Assembly (NCBI GenBank): GCA_949751835.1
Contig: CATKHK010000015.1
Location: 372,001 to 436,000, forward strand
From: Blepharisma japonicum
Lineage: Eukaryota > Ciliophora > Heterotrichea > Heterotrichida > Blepharismidae
Length of the DNA stretch: 64,000 nt
Direction: 5' to 3'
The first letter of the stretch is position 1. Every line of letters starts with the position of its first letter. Shown in pieces: positions 1-11,291 of this stretch. The position numbers were made by a program, and so were the translations under genes. The notes below the pieces were generated by a model. It worked only from the letters and a program-made list of their open reading frames with translations, was not told the origin of the DNA and searched no databases.

Positions 1-969
1 AGAGTCGAAAAATTATTCGAAGAATGCGACGACATCAGAAAATCACGAGACACCATAAAAAATGAAAAAAATGATTTAATGATCAGATATAACCATGATG
101 TAGAAGAAGAAAAAAACAAGCAAAGAATTATCAATATTGACAAAGAAAAGTTCGTCATACAAAATAAAGACTTGCAAGAACAACTTTATAAGCTTAGATT
201 AACACATGACGCTAAGCTACAAGAAATTCTTACTCTTAAAAAAGATATGGAAACTTTAACAGCGAGCTTGGAAGCTTCAGAAAGCCAAGCAAATTACTAT
301 AAAGAAGAAGCTGCAGAATATCAGCACAAGCTTCAAGAAAAAGATAGCCAAATTGAAATGAGGGCCAGAGAGCTGTCTAAAGCAGAAAGAGAAAAATACC
401 AAAAAGAAAAAGAAGAAAAGGAAAGGCTCCAAAGAAAAATTGACGAGCTAACCTCAAGAGAAAGAGAGCTAAGCTCACAGCTGAACGCCACAGAAAGTGA
501 CTTAAAATATGAGCTTGATAGTGCAAAACAAGAAAATAGGAATATGAAAGATAACATGAAATTATTAGAAAGCAAGCTTGATGCTGCAAAAAATGAATCA
601 GAAATGCTGAGAAACTCAAAAGAGCTTAAAGAACATGAGAGTGATAAAGTAGAAGAAGAATTCAAAATACTACAAGAAAAATATACAGAACTGTCAAGAA
701 GAGAAAAAGATGCAGTACTCCAGAAAAACGCATTAGAAGAAAAGCTGGGGAAGCTTGAAGAAGACTTGAGAAGAGGAGGAAGCCCACAGGCGTTTGAAAA
801 TCTTAAGTCTGAGTTTATAAAACTAGAGCAGAAATTAAATGTTGCTAAAGCCAAAGTTTCTGAGTATAAACAGAAAGTAAGGCATGGGAATGAAAAATTG
901 AACGAATTAGGATTAAAGCTTGTGCAAAGCGAGAAGGAAAGGCAAAATCTATTAAGACAAAGTAAGTAA
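1..969 (+). CDS. Coiled-coil protein, 3' part of a longer gene
   Basis: The frame is open from the first base of the window and ends at TAA, giving the last 322 residues of a protein whose start lies to the left. The visible part is almost entirely Lys/Glu-rich heptad-like coiled coil with no recognisable globular domain. This resembles centrosomal or ciliary scaffold proteins, but coiled coils of this kind cannot be assigned by eye, so the function is unknown. The next gene starts only 10 bp after the stop in another frame. A GT...CAG pair at 962-988 looks like an intron but leads into the wrong frame, so I end the gene at TAA. Confidence 0.8.
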   Translation, partial: RVEKLFEECDDIRKSRDTIKNEKNDLMIRYNHDVEEEKNKQRIINIDKEKFVIQNKDLQEQLYKLRLTHDAKLQEILTLKKDMETLTASLEASESQANYYKEEAAEYQHKLQEKDSQIEMRARELSKAEREKYQKEKEEKERLQRKIDELTSRERELSSQLNATESDLKYELDSAKQENRNMKDNMKLLESKLDAAKNESEMLRNSKELKEHESDKVEEEFKILQEKYTELSRREKDAVLQKNALEEKLGKLEEDLRRGGSPQAFENLKSEFIKLEQKLNVAKAKVSEYKQKVRHGNEKLNELGLKLVQSEKERQNLLRQSK

Positions 970-979
970 TTATAATAAA

Positions 980-2509
980 ATGTTTCAGGCTCAAAATGGA
1001 ATTTTGTATGTAACTGTTATTTCTGGGCATTTGGAAACTACAATTGTAAACTTGAAGACTTATGTCCAGCTAACTATAGGATCTCAGACTTTCAATTCTC
1101 CAGTTACAACTGGAATTTCACCTATATGACAGTTTTCTCAGGTATTTCAACTAAATAAAGAGGTTGTGTTGAGTATAAAAGTTATCAACCAAACTCCTCA
1201 AAAAGAAATGTTCATGGGGCAGAATATGATAAACTTAAAAAATATTCGGTTTATTAAAATAATCGGAGGAGAGTATCCAATTTACTTGGATAATAAGCCT
1301 GTCGGAGATTTGATGATTAGACTTCATTATGAAGATAAAGATAGCTTGAGTGTTTTATCAGATGCAAGCATTACAAGAAACTCTAAGCATCAAGAAACAA
1401 AACAGTTAAAAGGAAACAATTCACAGCCAAATCTTCATGCTGTCACAAAATATCGGTTATCAGAAAACAATTCCCCTAATATAAGCAATGAAATTTCCAC
1501 AGAAAATCATGAAACAACTACTTTTCAAGATGAATCCAAAGAAAGCAAGAAGCCAAAGAAAGAAAATAAACAAAAAAACGAAGATCATAAAGTACATACC
1601 GAAAATATAATAACTGAAGATGTAAAAACCGTTCCGCAAGCTTCAAAAAGCCATTTACCATCAATCTTCAAAATTTCAGATATTTCTATCACAAAACTTT
1701 CCATCAAAAATCAGCTTAATTCAAAAGCTAACAAAAAAACATATGATGGAATTCTAGCTCTTGATAGTGGATATGAAGTAATAATTAAAGAAACTATTTT
1801 TCCAAGCATCGATGAGTTAAAACGCAGCCAGCAAGCTGAATTAAAATTATGCAAATTAAAGCACCCTAGCATCTGCACAATTATTACTTCTCTCCAAAAT
1901 ACAAATAATCAAAATTTTTCTAATTATTTAGTCAGAGAAAAATGCGAAGGGTCTATGCTACTCGATTGAATTAATTCTAGAAGAGAAAAAAAAGAGTTTA
2001 TAAATGAAGATCAAATTTATTTTTATATAAAATCTCTTGTGAGTGCATTTTCTTATTTTGAAGAGTCTCATTTCGTGCATGGTGCTATAACTCCAAACAC
2101 TTTTATTGTTGCTGAAAACTCGATTAAGATCGTGAAATTTGGCCTTCTTAAGCAAACTTATTCAGATTATTTTACTGAAATTCGATCAAATTCTCTTCAC
2201 ATGACTGCTCCATATTTTAGTCCTCCTCTTTTACAAAGTTATTTGAAGTTCATTAAATCAGGAAGCTTCAATATATCCCACGATGTTCACAAATCTGACG
2301 TTTTTTCTCTTGGCTTAGTTTTCCTTCAAATGGCAACTTTAAATCCTCCTTGTGGGCTAAATGATTTATCCATAAATCTTGAAGACCGTATTTCATCAAT
2401 TATTGAATCTATCTCTTACACAAATCGTATAAAGTCAATACTAAAAATGATGTTAGCTCTTGAAGAAGACTCAAGACCAGACTTTAAAAATCTTAATGAA
2501 TTAATTTAG
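980..2509 (+). CDS. C2 domain plus protein-kinase-like (pseudokinase) protein
   Basis: 509 residues, ending at TAG, with TGA read as Trp at 1127-1129 and 1967-1969; without this the gene breaks into three pieces. Residues 1-125 look like a C2 domain (GILYVTVISGHLE at the start, then PIWQFSQVFQL), suggesting phospholipid or protein binding. A Ser/Lys-rich linker follows. From about residue 235 the C-terminal half is kinase-like, but the catalytic loop reads HGAITPN at about 367-373 in place of HRDLKPxN, and the DFG position reads KFG at 386-388. Both catalytic Asp are therefore missing and it is probably an inactive scaffold or regulator. The start follows the previous stop by 10 bp. The C2 call is fairly secure; the partner is unknown. 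Confidence 0.8.
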
Positions 2510-2683
2510 ATTGGCATTAGCTTGTGTTGCAAGATATTTAAAAGTATTTAGTTTACAATTTAAGAATTATTTTATTGAAAAGGCGTGGATTTATAAAAAT
2601 ATTAAAAGCTTATATATTTTAATTGGAGTTAATTAATTCTGTTAGTTTTTGATTCTATAAAGATATCCTAATGAATTTTATAA

Positions 2684-3658
2684 ATGGATCCAAAAGAACT
2701 GCCTCTAATAAGACCAAGACAAAAACGCATTACTTCTAGTCCCTGCATAAAATGAAGGCACCAAATCGAAAAGCATCCTAAGACAACTCTTTTTTGACAG
2801 ATTTTTATAGGATTTTTTGCATTTCTTCATTTTTTGATTTCTTTTGGAATCCTCACAGTAATCTTTATACAGATCCTTCCTGGAAACAAAAAATATGAGC
2901 TATCTCTTGTTCCTCTCATTTGTTTGTCATGTGAAATATCTGTATTATGTAACACCATGCTTGGGGTAGTTATTTATTTGCTTGTAAAGCGCAAAAAAGG
3001 TATGGCTACTTGGCATCGGTCAGTGATAGGAATCTTAATTAGAAATATTTTTATCTCAGCAGCCTTTGTGATTACTCTGATATTATCAATATTTTATATT
3101 GAAACCACAAAAAAAAGCATACTAATTCACTCAGTATCCACTATATCTGCCCCATTAATCATACTTTGCATCATTTCTATCTTCAAAATAATCTTTGTAG
3201 AAACCTCTCATACCTGGTATTGGTTATCCCTGAATATTTTAGGCCTTTCTGAAATTTTTATATTAACTATGAAGGAAGATTATGATTACAAAATATCGTG
3301 ATGTGTGTCATTGACCCCTTTATGGCTATTCTTCATTACTCATCTTTTTTTTTCTTTTATTTTATTCACGGTAAAGTCAAGGAATATTACAAAATTGCTT
3401 ATAGTGTTTTCTATGATTGGGTCTATATGTGGAAGCAGCTCAGTAGCCTTTTTAGCAGTATATTTAGATGGCCACGATAATAGCTGAGATAAATTTATGA
3501 TGTTTGGATGGGCCGCACTTTTTTGGTTTACCTTTGCTTATGCCTATAGTTTTGGAAAATGGGCTATAGGCACTATATTTTGTCATATAGAGTTTGAATT
3601 TATTCAATTAAAAAAGCGTCTTAATTTAAGAGCTAAAACTTGAGAAGTTTTATTATAA
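2684..3658 (+). CDS. Multipass membrane protein, unknown family
   Basis: 324 residues from ATG 2684 to TAA, with in-frame TGA(Trp) at several places including 3299-3301. After a basic N-terminal tail of about 40 residues there are roughly seven or eight hydrophobic segments separated by short loops, one of them the basic VKRKKGMATWHR. The topology recalls seven-helix receptors, but I see no family motif. It converges on the MATE gene, with 22 bp between the stops. Function not assigned. Confidence 0.75.
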
Positions 3659-3680
3659 TGCGTTATTTAATCGATAATTA

Positions 3681-5108
3681 TTATTCTTTTCCTTCAAGTG
3701 ACCTTGTTCGTGCTTCATTAGCTTCGTAATGCCAGTCTAATTTAGCAAAAAGATAAAATAACGGTGCAATTTCTATTATATAGCAGACACAAATCCCGTA
3801 AATAATTCCATTTAATTGCAAATCCAGATAAATTCCAAAGACATATTGTAATGGAACGCCAACTAATAAATCAGCACATATTGCTAGAACTAAATTCAAT
3901 GGCTGCTTGCCTAGGGCTCGCATTGCTCCACAGATTACTAAATAACAGCTATCAGAAGCATATATAATTGCATACAATACAAAAGTATCTCCAATCTTTT
4001 CTACGATTTCGGCACTTGCGCTATTCCCATCCATTTCTAAAAAGATTGCTCCAAATTTATATCTATTTATAAGCAAAATTGATAATGTGAAACCATTTAT
4101 CAAAACGCTAAGCATTATAGTTATTTTCATATACTCTTTCGCTAACCCAATTTTAAGTTTTGACAAACTATTTCCTATTAAAGTAGCGGCGGCCTCGCCG
4201 AAGCCTGTGGAAATAGTTTCTTCTATTAATAGAACTTTTAATAATACAACCCAAGCAGCTAAGCTAACACCTCCATCAGTAAACCATGCAGCGTATAAAG
4301 CTGACACTTCGAATGCTCCCCATTCTACAAATATATGAGCTGTGCATGAGAACGACAATTTCATTAATTCTGACCATCCTGTAAAGAAATTTGTAAAATC
4401 AAATCCAGACCAGTTTTTGGTATGGCATTTCATAATAACTAACGATCCAAAAAATATAACAAGTCGAATTCATGCACAAATAGCTCCAGCAATTGCTGCA
4501 CCTTTCATACCGTGTGCAGGAACTAAAATCAAGTTAAAGAAAATTTGTAGGGGAGCATCGGTTGTGCTGCATATAAATTCAGGGATTAATACGTATTGGG
4601 TAAACATAAAATGGCTGACAATTTCATAAATACATTTCGCTGGCAATGCGAAGATAAAATACTGTAAAAATTCGCCTGCTTCTTCGCTACACTCCAAACC
4701 AAGTGAAGCGAAAATATCGGTACTAAAGTACCATAAGAAGGCTGAAGGAATACAACACATAAATCCCATAAATAACGATTTATGTAGAATAAGAGTTTGG
4801 AGCCTTATATTTTCTACTCCATGAGCTTGTGAGCAAAGAGTGTCAATAGCTCCCGAAATGCCTATAAAAGTTGCAGTGGCTGTCAGTTCTATCCAAATAG
4901 AACTTATGCCAAACGCTTCCAATTCTTTTGCCCCTAAGTAATTTCCAATGAACCACATTACAATTAGCTCTTGAATTTGAGTAACCAAGATACTATAAGA
5001 GAACATGCTAGCTAGCTTAAAAGTTCGCTTTATTCTCCTAAAGGTCGATTTCTTCTTAGTAGGGTAAAATTCGTTCAAGCCTACTTCTAAACTGTCAAAA
5101 CCTTTCAT
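3681..5108 (-). CDS. MATE-family multidrug/toxin extrusion transporter
   Basis: 475 residues, a normal MATE length, read through one TGA(Trp) at 4467-4469. The protein begins with a short polar tail, then SILVTQIQELIVMWFIGNYL, typical of the first MATE helix with its conserved gate region. IDTLCSQAHG corresponds to the family motif GALDTLxSQAxG. About twelve hydrophobic segments follow in two similar halves; the second half carries GFGEAAATLIGNSL, the equivalent of GISxAxSxRVGNxLG. MATE proteins are H+ or Na+ antiporters exporting organic cations or metabolites. Substrate unknown. Confidence 0.88.
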
Positions 5109-5489
5109 AGTTGATATTTATTATTTGTCAGAATTGGAAATTCTATTTTTTAACATGAAAGATTAATGAGATTAAATGTTGAAAAAGAAATTTTACGATT
5201 CACACTGGCATAAAACAAAATGGAAAGCAAAAAGCGCTGATGATTCTGCAATAACTTCAATTAAAAAATGTTTTAATTTGTTATCCTTTTAAAAAATAAA
5301 ACTGGTTTTTTTTTTAATTAAAGTACATTAAAATTAATCATTTTATGACTGACATTATTAGTTTTTTAGAGATTTAAATTATTATATGAGACAAACTTAA
5401 AAAAACGCATACCTACAAATTATAAATAATTATCTTTAATCCTACTAAAAATATTTATAAACTCCCTAGCACTTAATTTAATTAAATAT
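5109..5489. other. Intergenic, AT-rich, nothing recognised
   Basis: About 380 bp upstream of the MATE start and downstream of the methyltransferase stop. It is very AT-rich with short homopolymer runs (nine T near 5307). I see no ORF with an ATG, tRNA or clear inverted repeat. Confidence 0.6.
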
Positions 5490-6101
5490 TTATGTTTCTC
5501 TGCATATCCTCTCATAAATATAGACGTAACTTTCATTTGTAATCTTCTTTTCGTCCCTTACAACAAAATCATTTTTCAGCAGAGGGAAAAAATCCAGCAT
5601 TGAATAAAGCCTATCTCTGTATGACAGAATAAATATTGAACCAATCCTCGAATTTGCCATCAATGCTTGATATAAAGGTATAAAATCATGATCATAATAC
5701 ACTATATCACTTCCTACAATAACATCAAAAATCCCAACAGAATTTTCACTCCATCCGTATTCTAAAACTTGTGCAGAGCTTCTATTTCTTCTGATGTTTT
5801 CTCTCGCAATTTCTAGAACTTCTCCTTTATCACTGCAGATTACGTGATCTGAAAAAAGGCTGCATACAATGCTAACTAATCCTACCCCAGCTCCAAGCTC
5901 AAGAATTGTTTTTCCTTGAATAAGTTCAGGATTTCTGTGTAGAAAAATGCTTAATTCTTCCCCTCCTATTCATAACTTAGACCCAACCGCAGCACCTGGT
6001 TTTTCTAATATTTCGAAAATGTGATTATCTATTACGATGTTCCTGAATTTTTCAGTTCTATCCATTCTTTCTTTGTGGAGCTGAGATAATAATTCATTCA
6101 T
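5490..6101 (-). CDS. METTL21-type (Methyltransf_16) lysine methyltransferase
   Basis: 203 residues from ATG 6101 to TAA, with one TGA(Trp) in SKLWIGGEEL (residues 41-50). It is a class I SAM-dependent methyltransferase: motif I is LELGAGVGLV at 67-76, the acidic post-II segment is VICSDKGEVL, and GSDIVYY at 130-136 is the hallmark of the METTL21/FAM86 group (D-x-V/I-Y). The N-terminal [G/S]xxLWxG segment is also typical of this family, which methylates Lys of chaperones and translation factors. Length fits the family (about 200-230). The exact substrate cannot be inferred. Confidence 0.85.
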
Positions 6102-6167
6102 TTCTATATGATTTTGTGTATTAGATAATTAAAAGAATAATCCATTTTTAAAGACATAATTAACGGA

Positions 6168-6965
6168 ATGAAGTCTGAAAATAAGCTTACTAATGAAAAC
6201 CACGGAACATACCCCAATGTAATCAAACTCAATATTAAGCCTCCTATACAAAATGTATTAGGCCAATATAATAGACTCTCAAACTCTTCTGATACAGTGT
6301 TGCCGAAATCTCAACAATCAACTCGATCATTTATGCTTACTCCGAGGGCTCCAGATGAACCCTATGCAACATCAAGTTCATTTTATCGAAAAAAATCAAT
6401 AGTTACTGTAAACATCCCAACTTTAGTTGCTGAGCCAGACAGCCAAAACTCAACCCGAAGTCACCAAGAAATCCAAACTGAAACCTTTGATGTAAGCACT
6501 CAAAATAGTGAAAACTCTTTGCAAACCTATAAAAAACATCACTCTCTGAGTGGTAGAAAATTTACTATTGCCCAGCCTTCCATAATTAAATTGCAATTTC
6601 CTAAACGACTTAAAATAGATGACAGTAAAAAGAAGTTTCGCCCACCATTAAGTCTAAGAAGCATTCAAAAAGAAAATGCTGAAATTTTGATAGAACAGAA
6701 AAGGTCAAGAAAAATGTTGAGAGATTTCGTTAATGTAACGTTAGAAGAAAAACGAAAGTTATATGAAAAAAATTTGAGATCCAATAGATCGCTTTCTATG
6801 AACAATGATGACTTTGGGATGAATGCATCGCAGAGTAAACCATCAGTTTTTAAACCAGATGCGTTTTTAGGTCCGAACAATGATAAAATATTGAATAGGA
6901 TTTTGGGGAAAATTAAAGCACAAATCGTCCCACTTAATCACAAGCATATAAAATCAATTAATTAA
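6168..6965 (+). CDS. Unknown basic, Ser-rich protein
   Basis: 265 residues, ATG to TAA, no in-frame TGA. The protein is rich in Ser, Lys, Asn and Arg, and probably largely disordered in its first 150 residues, with one likely helical segment near residues 165-205 (ENAEILIEQKRSRKMLRDF). No signal peptide or membrane segment. It starts 66 bp from the divergent METTL21-type gene. Similar disordered basic proteins recur in this window (9657-10331, 58016-58822), but I see no homologous block between them. Confidence 0.7.
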   Translation: MKSENKLTNENHGTYPNVIKLNIKPPIQNVLGQYNRLSNSSDTVLPKSQQSTRSFMLTPRAPDEPYATSSSFYRKKSIVTVNIPTLVAEPDSQNSTRSHQEIQTETFDVSTQNSENSLQTYKKHHSLSGRKFTIAQPSIIKLQFPKRLKIDDSKKKFRPPLSLRSIQKENAEILIEQKRSRKMLRDFVNVTLEEKRKLYEKNLRSNRSLSMNNDDFGMNASQSKPSVFKPDAFLGPNNDKILNRILGKIKAQIVPLNHKHIKSIN

Positions 6966-7030
6966 TGTAACCAATTTTTATAATAATTTTTGGAATATTA
7001 GTTAAATTTATAAAATTTGTTGATAATAAT

Positions 7031-7309
7031 ATGGGCAGGGATTTATTCAAAGGACTTGACCAAAAGCTTGAAAGCATTTGTGGAGAACCTGATATCAAAG
7101 GAGTGATTTTTTCTCAAAGATCAGGACTATCTATAGCATCAAAAAATATGGATCCAGCATTAGCAGGATATAGTGCTTCATTGTTTTCAAAATCGCAGCA
7201 GCTTTCAAAGAATGGAGAAAAGCCTATTGTTATTATTGAAGGGCAAGATGATACAGTTTTAATCAAAGCTAATGACCAATATTTGCTTACAGTGAAGAAG
7301 AGAGGATAA
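7031..7309 (+). CDS. LAMTOR5: LAMTOR5 (HBXIP)-like Ragulator subunit
   Basis: 92 residues, matching the usual length of about 91 for LAMTOR5. The roadblock-like order is visible: an N-terminal helix, a central DIKGVIFSQRSGLSIAS strand pair (family form: GVLCTDSQGLNLGCRG), a helix around residues 37-60, then VIIEGQDDTVLIK and YLLTVKK strands at the C-terminus. Ragulator anchors Rag GTPases at the lysosome for TORC1 signalling. The call rests on fold order and length; another roadblock/LC7-like protein is the main alternative. Confidence 0.75.
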   Translation: MGRDLFKGLDQKLESICGEPDIKGVIFSQRSGLSIASKNMDPALAGYSASLFSKSQQLSKNGEKPIVIIEGQDDTVLIKANDQYLLTVKKRG

Positions 7310-7469
7310 TAAAGCTAATGATTATCTTTTACAAAATCTTTTTCAATAAAAATCCTGAATTTTCTTTTAAAAAATCAAATATTTTAGAAAAATCTGATAT
7401 ATTGAATTTCAGTATATAAATTTGCATGAATATTAAGAAAAATACCTTAAATATGAAAAATTATATATT

Positions 7470-8594
7470 TTATATATCATCCCTTCGTCTTATGTTATCT
7501 TGATATCTTATCTGTACAGTTGATTCTTCGCCTCTTTGAAGCTGAATCTTCTCATCGCTGCCTTTTCTTTGTGGAGATCTAGCATCAAAGAAGTAACCTT
7601 CAAAGAGCCCTTCTATTGAATTCTGTCGAATAGCAGGGTCAATGTCATCTTTTCATTCGTTATTGACTCTTGGGTCAAAATTATCTTCGCATAAGCAAAC
7701 ATAAGGAGCCTCTAAACTTTTTTCTAGCAATCTTTTCCATTGGAAATCTCTTAGCCATAGATGGTTTTTTACTTCATTAGGTCCATTATTCCCTAGCCTA
7801 TTTTCAGGCTTTCTTTGTAGCAATTTATTAATAAAATCCGCTGCTTCCATTGACCAGCCTGTTGGGACATCAGATTTCTTTAATTGCACTTGTCTTGACA
7901 TCAAGTTGTCTTTGATTTCTTTTCGATTTCTCCCTGGGTAAGGTCTTCTCCCAATCATAAATTCATAAGTTAAAACTCCTAGCGCAAAATAATCTACAGC
8001 GATTCCATGATTTTCTCTGCACATTACTTCAGGAGCCATATATCCAGGAGTTCCTGAGGTATCTCTAAAATTTTCTGGTGTTAATACTTTAGCAATACCA
8101 AAATCAGTTATACGTAAGTAACCTTTGTTATCGAACACTAAATTTTCAGGCTTAATATCTCTATGGATAACGCCGTTTACATGGAGATATTCCAAGCCAG
8201 TTACAATACACGCCACAAAAAAGCGGGTTTCCTCTTCAGTGAATCTTCTTACTCGGTCAAGATGAAAACGCAGGTCTCCCCCAATCATCAAATCCATTCC
8301 GAGATACAAATTGTCTTTATCTTGGAATGCATATTGCATATTCACAATAAAAGGGTGCTTCAAGATAGCTAAAAGTCTCCTTTCATTCATTACAGAGTAT
8401 ACACTTCGTTTGCTTACGACTCTGAATTTAAGCATTTCTTTCAAGGCTAAAACTTGACGGGTTTTCTTCATTTCAACTTTTCATACTCTTCCAAAGCCTC
8501 CTTTACCTATCACATGATGAAAGGTAAAATCATTTTTATGGAGAGATGCAGGATGGGCTAGTTTTTCTTCTTTTTGGTCTAGAGTATTTCCCAT
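7470..8594 (-). CDS. AGC-type Ser/Thr protein kinase (STK32/YANK-like)
   Basis: 374 residues from ATG 8594 to TAA, with TGA(Trp) at residue 38 and after residue 313. The N-terminus MGNT fits an N-myristoylation signal. Glycine loop GKGGFG at 30-35, catalytic Lys in LALK at 52, HRDIKPEN at 144-151, DFG at 164-166 and SGTPGYMAPE are all intact, so it should be active. LYLGMDLMIGGDLRFHL is the hinge/alphaD pattern of YANK (STK32) kinases. The C-tail, with DNFDPR and FFDARSP, resembles an AGC tail. A membrane-associated kinase is inferred from the myristoylation motif. Confidence 0.85.
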
Positions 8595-8755
8595 ATTATA
8601 TATTTATATGGAGATTATCACTTGTTTCAAGGTTTTTATTAATTGATTGTATATATTTTTATCAGACTTATTGAACTTATGAAGGATTGCGATATGATTA
8701 ACGGATAATAAATAATCCAGGCATTAAATAGAAGAATTTTTTATATTCTAATAAA

Positions 8756-8938
8756 ATGGAGACAGAATTCAAAAGGCGTAGTCGATTTTTAGTTAAAAAT
8801 AAGAAAATTATTTTTAGAAGTACTACTCATTTATATAGCTGCTGTTCCTCGAGTTTTATTGTTAAACTGCTTACTACTTGATTTTTTCTGATTTTATTCT
8901 TCTTTGATTTTACTGAATATAAAGCTTGATCCAATTAA
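8756..8938 (+). CDS. Possible small single-pass membrane protein
   Basis: ATG to TAA, 60 codons if two TGA are Trp. The translation is basic at the start (METEFKRRSRFLVKNKK), has a Cys pair, then a hydrophobic stretch WFFLILFFFDF that could span a membrane. It lies alone in an intergenic region; there is no homologue I recognise and AT-rich DNA yields such ORFs by chance. Kept as a candidate only. Confidence 0.25.
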
Positions 8939-9290
8939 ACCAGCAATACAGTTTACTGTAGTACTCTCTTTAATAAAAATAACCAATTCTTTAATTTAAA
9001 GGCTTTGCTAATTGGTGGCAGTTTATGGGAACTATTATAAAGTAAGTTTTAATGAATTACAGACTTGTTGAACTTGGAAGATATAAATAGAAATGCTTAA
9101 AATATCCTCTTTAGAAGGGATTATAGCATTAACTTTGCTTCTATAATTTAATGTCTTATGGCACTTGGAAGTTTCATTTTTAATTTAAGCTGGAAAAATT
9201 CAATCAATCAATCTAAAAATTAATTATTTTAATAATCGTTAAGATTAGAATATTAAAAAATTATATCAATATGGATTCTTGATTGAAACT

Positions 9291-9310
9291 ATCATCATCA
9301 TCATCATCAT
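9291..9310 (+). repeat. ATC trinucleotide microsatellite
   Basis: Twenty bases of uninterrupted ATC repeat (about 6.7 units) in intergenic DNA, non-coding in all plausible frames. Confidence 0.9.
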
Positions 9311-9656
9311 TATATCAAGAGTGGGGTTTAAAAATTGTTAAGAAATAAAGGAAATATTAACTATCTATATTTCTATATTAGCGCTAGTGTTAATCCTATG
9401 ATATTTAATTATTAGATATATTTACAGTAATTATCTTGCTTAATTGAGCCAATGAAAAATTTTATAAAGATAACCTTACCAGTTGAAACATTATGTAAAT
9501 CCTTAAGCAAAAATTTTTATTATAAAAGGTTCTACCTTTCAATTAAATTATAATCGCAAAAACTCAAAGTATTAATCCATAATTTTATCTCATTTAGATT
9601 GAGATCTTCAAGTATAATTCAGTAACTCTAGAGTATAATAAGTGAAATTAAAATAA

Positions 9657-10331
9657 ATGCTTATAGTTAAACCTAAAGGTTATCGTGAAATATCAACCAA
9701 AGGGGTTGTTGAAAATCACTGGCATAACCTTTTGTCGGTAAATTCTCCGACTCTTATTGCAACAAGTAGCAAATTTTCTCCGAGTAATAAAATACTAAAA
9801 CAGTCCCCAAAATTTAGACACCTGAAAATTCGGCCAAGTCCCAAATTTAGCCCTACTCCTTCTCCTGTAAATAAAACATTTCAAGACTCTCAAACAAATA
9901 CTGAAATAGAAACTCCGAAAACGTTTAATACCCTTCTTGCACCTACAAAATCAAAACTTTTATTTACCAAAAAAACTAGCCAAAAAAGGAAAATTCCACT
10001 CGAGAAATTACAAAGAGTCAAGGTGTTTGATTTCAGACCAGGGCAACTTTATGGTAAAATAAGATCGAGTACCCCTCAAAATTTGGATTCTTGCTTCCAT
10101 GATTTTTCAACAGAAAAGCTTAGATTTAGGACTAAAAGCACCAAAAACGAGCCAAGAAAATGTCCAACGTTTTCTATATTTGAAGTGGATTTTCCTAAAG
10201 CTCAAAATAAGAAAAAGCTCCCAAAGGCATCTTCTTCACACGAGTGAATGAGGTGCATTAACGTAAATGCAAGCTGGGCCAACATAAGAAATTATGATAG
10301 AATGGAAAAATATGACGAATTTTCCTTTTAA
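9657..10331 (+). CDS. Unknown basic protein
   Basis: 224 residues from ATG to TAA when TGA at the codon after HE (residue 197) is Trp; otherwise 196. The extra tail, with MRCINVNASWANIRNYDRM, looks coding, and the TAA lies 42 bp from the stop of the convergent CDK gene. The body is Ser/Pro/Lys-rich with repeated SPKF/SPSNK motifs (possible proline-directed phosphosites) and is probably disordered. No domain recognised. Confidence 0.65.
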
Positions 10332-10373
10332 TACTAAAAAATGTAGCTAATTGAATTAATTCTTACCAAGTTA

Positions 10374-11291
10374 TTACCATGCAGGAACTTCGACATCATT
10401 GAAATAAGGATGCAATAATGCTTCCTTAGCTGTAATTCGACTGCTTGGGTCGTAAGTTAGCATTTTTTCTAATAAATCAACTCCATCTCTATCTAGCTGT
10501 GGCACTAGTGTTGCTAATCTGACTGGTTGCCAACTAGGAAAAGTCTTCTTATAGTCTCTAAGCTTCGAGACTCCAGGCCAAATTCTGTCATTTGGAGTCC
10601 CAAGTGTCCTGAAAATTCTATATAGCTGATCAATTTCAGAATCCCCAGCAAATAATGGAGTTTTGGTGATTAATTCCACAAATATTGCACCTAATGACCA
10701 AATATCGACAGCTGATGAGTATTCTAAAGTCCCTAATAAGATTTCAGGAGGTCTATACCACAGCGTTACCACTTCATGAGTATAAGGTCTTAAAGGGATT
10801 TGATAAGCTCTTGCAAGGCCAAAATCAGCTAATTTCACATGTCCAGCATTGTCAATAAGGACATTTTGAGGCTTTAAATCTCGATGTAAAATTCTTTTTG
10901 AATGCAAATAACTAATTGCTTGTAAAAGCTGATACAGGAAACTTTTTACTATTTTCATATCTACTTCAGTGTCCTTCGCAATCCTGTCTAAATATTGTTT
11001 AAGGTCTTGCTCCACATATTCAAAGACGAGGTAGAGCTTATCGTCATTAGCAATCACATTTTTCAAATTGATTATATAAGGATTTTGAAGTTCTCGTAAT
11101 ATACAGATCTCTCTTATAGCAGTTGATGGAATTCCTTCTGGTTCTGTATCGAACAGAACTTTTTTTAATGCGATAAACTGGTTGGTTACTTGATCTACGG
11201 CTTTATAAACAACTCCATAAGTCCCTGTGCCGATTTTTTCTAAGCGCTGATAGCGTTCTATATTGGTTTCTCCGAAGTTCTCTTGAAGCAT
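10374..11291 (-). CDS. Cyclin-dependent kinase, CDK1/2 type with PSTAIRE helix
   Basis: 305 residues from ATG 11291; a longer reading would need a TTG start. GTGTYG loop at 21-26 with the inhibitory-site equivalents T24/Y25, cyclin-binding helix PSTAIRE at 55-61, HRDLKPQN at 136-143, DFG at 156-158, and T-loop [15 protein letters not shown] with activating Thr near 171. All catalytic residues are present and the length is normal (about 300), so this is an active CDK1/CDK2-class kinase of the cell cycle. Ciliates usually have several PSTAIRE CDKs, so I do not give a number. Confidence 0.93.
   Translation of the reverse strand: MLQENFGETNIERYQRLEKIGTGTYGVVYKAVDQVTNQFIALKKVLFDTEPEGIPSTAIREICILRELQNPYIINLKNVIANDDKLYLVFEYVEQDLKQYLDRIAKDTEVDMKIVKSFLYQLLQAISYLHSKRILHRDLKPQNVLIDNAGHVKLADFGLARAYQIPLRPYTHEVVTLWYRPPEILLGTLEYSSAVDIWSLGAIFVELITKTPLFAGDSEIDQLYRIFRTLGTPNDRIWPGVSKLRDYKKTFPSWQPVRLATLVPQLDRDGVDLLEKMLTYDPSSRITAKEALLHPYFNDVEVPAW

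Larger units (their letters stand above)
8595..9656. other. Intergenic kilobase with one small candidate ORF and an ATC repeat
   Basis: About 1.06 kb between the divergent starts of the AGC kinase and the 9657 gene. It is AT-rich. It holds a 60-codon ORF at 8756-8938 and a trinucleotide repeat at 9291-9310, listed separately. No tRNA-like structure or long ORF otherwise. Confidence 0.55.

Noticed and set aside
333-854. Long ORFs antisense to coiled-coil genes (also near 36940-37212, 63126-63413)
   Set aside because: Ser/Phe/Leu-rich shadows of Lys/Glu-rich coding sequence.
962-988. GT...CAG segment that looks like a 27-nt intron between the first two genes
   Set aside because: It would join the coiled-coil frame to a frame that soon ends at TAA, while the real downstream coding frame (C2 domain) starts at ATG 980. 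Length also disagrees with the 15-16 nt introns seen elsewhere.
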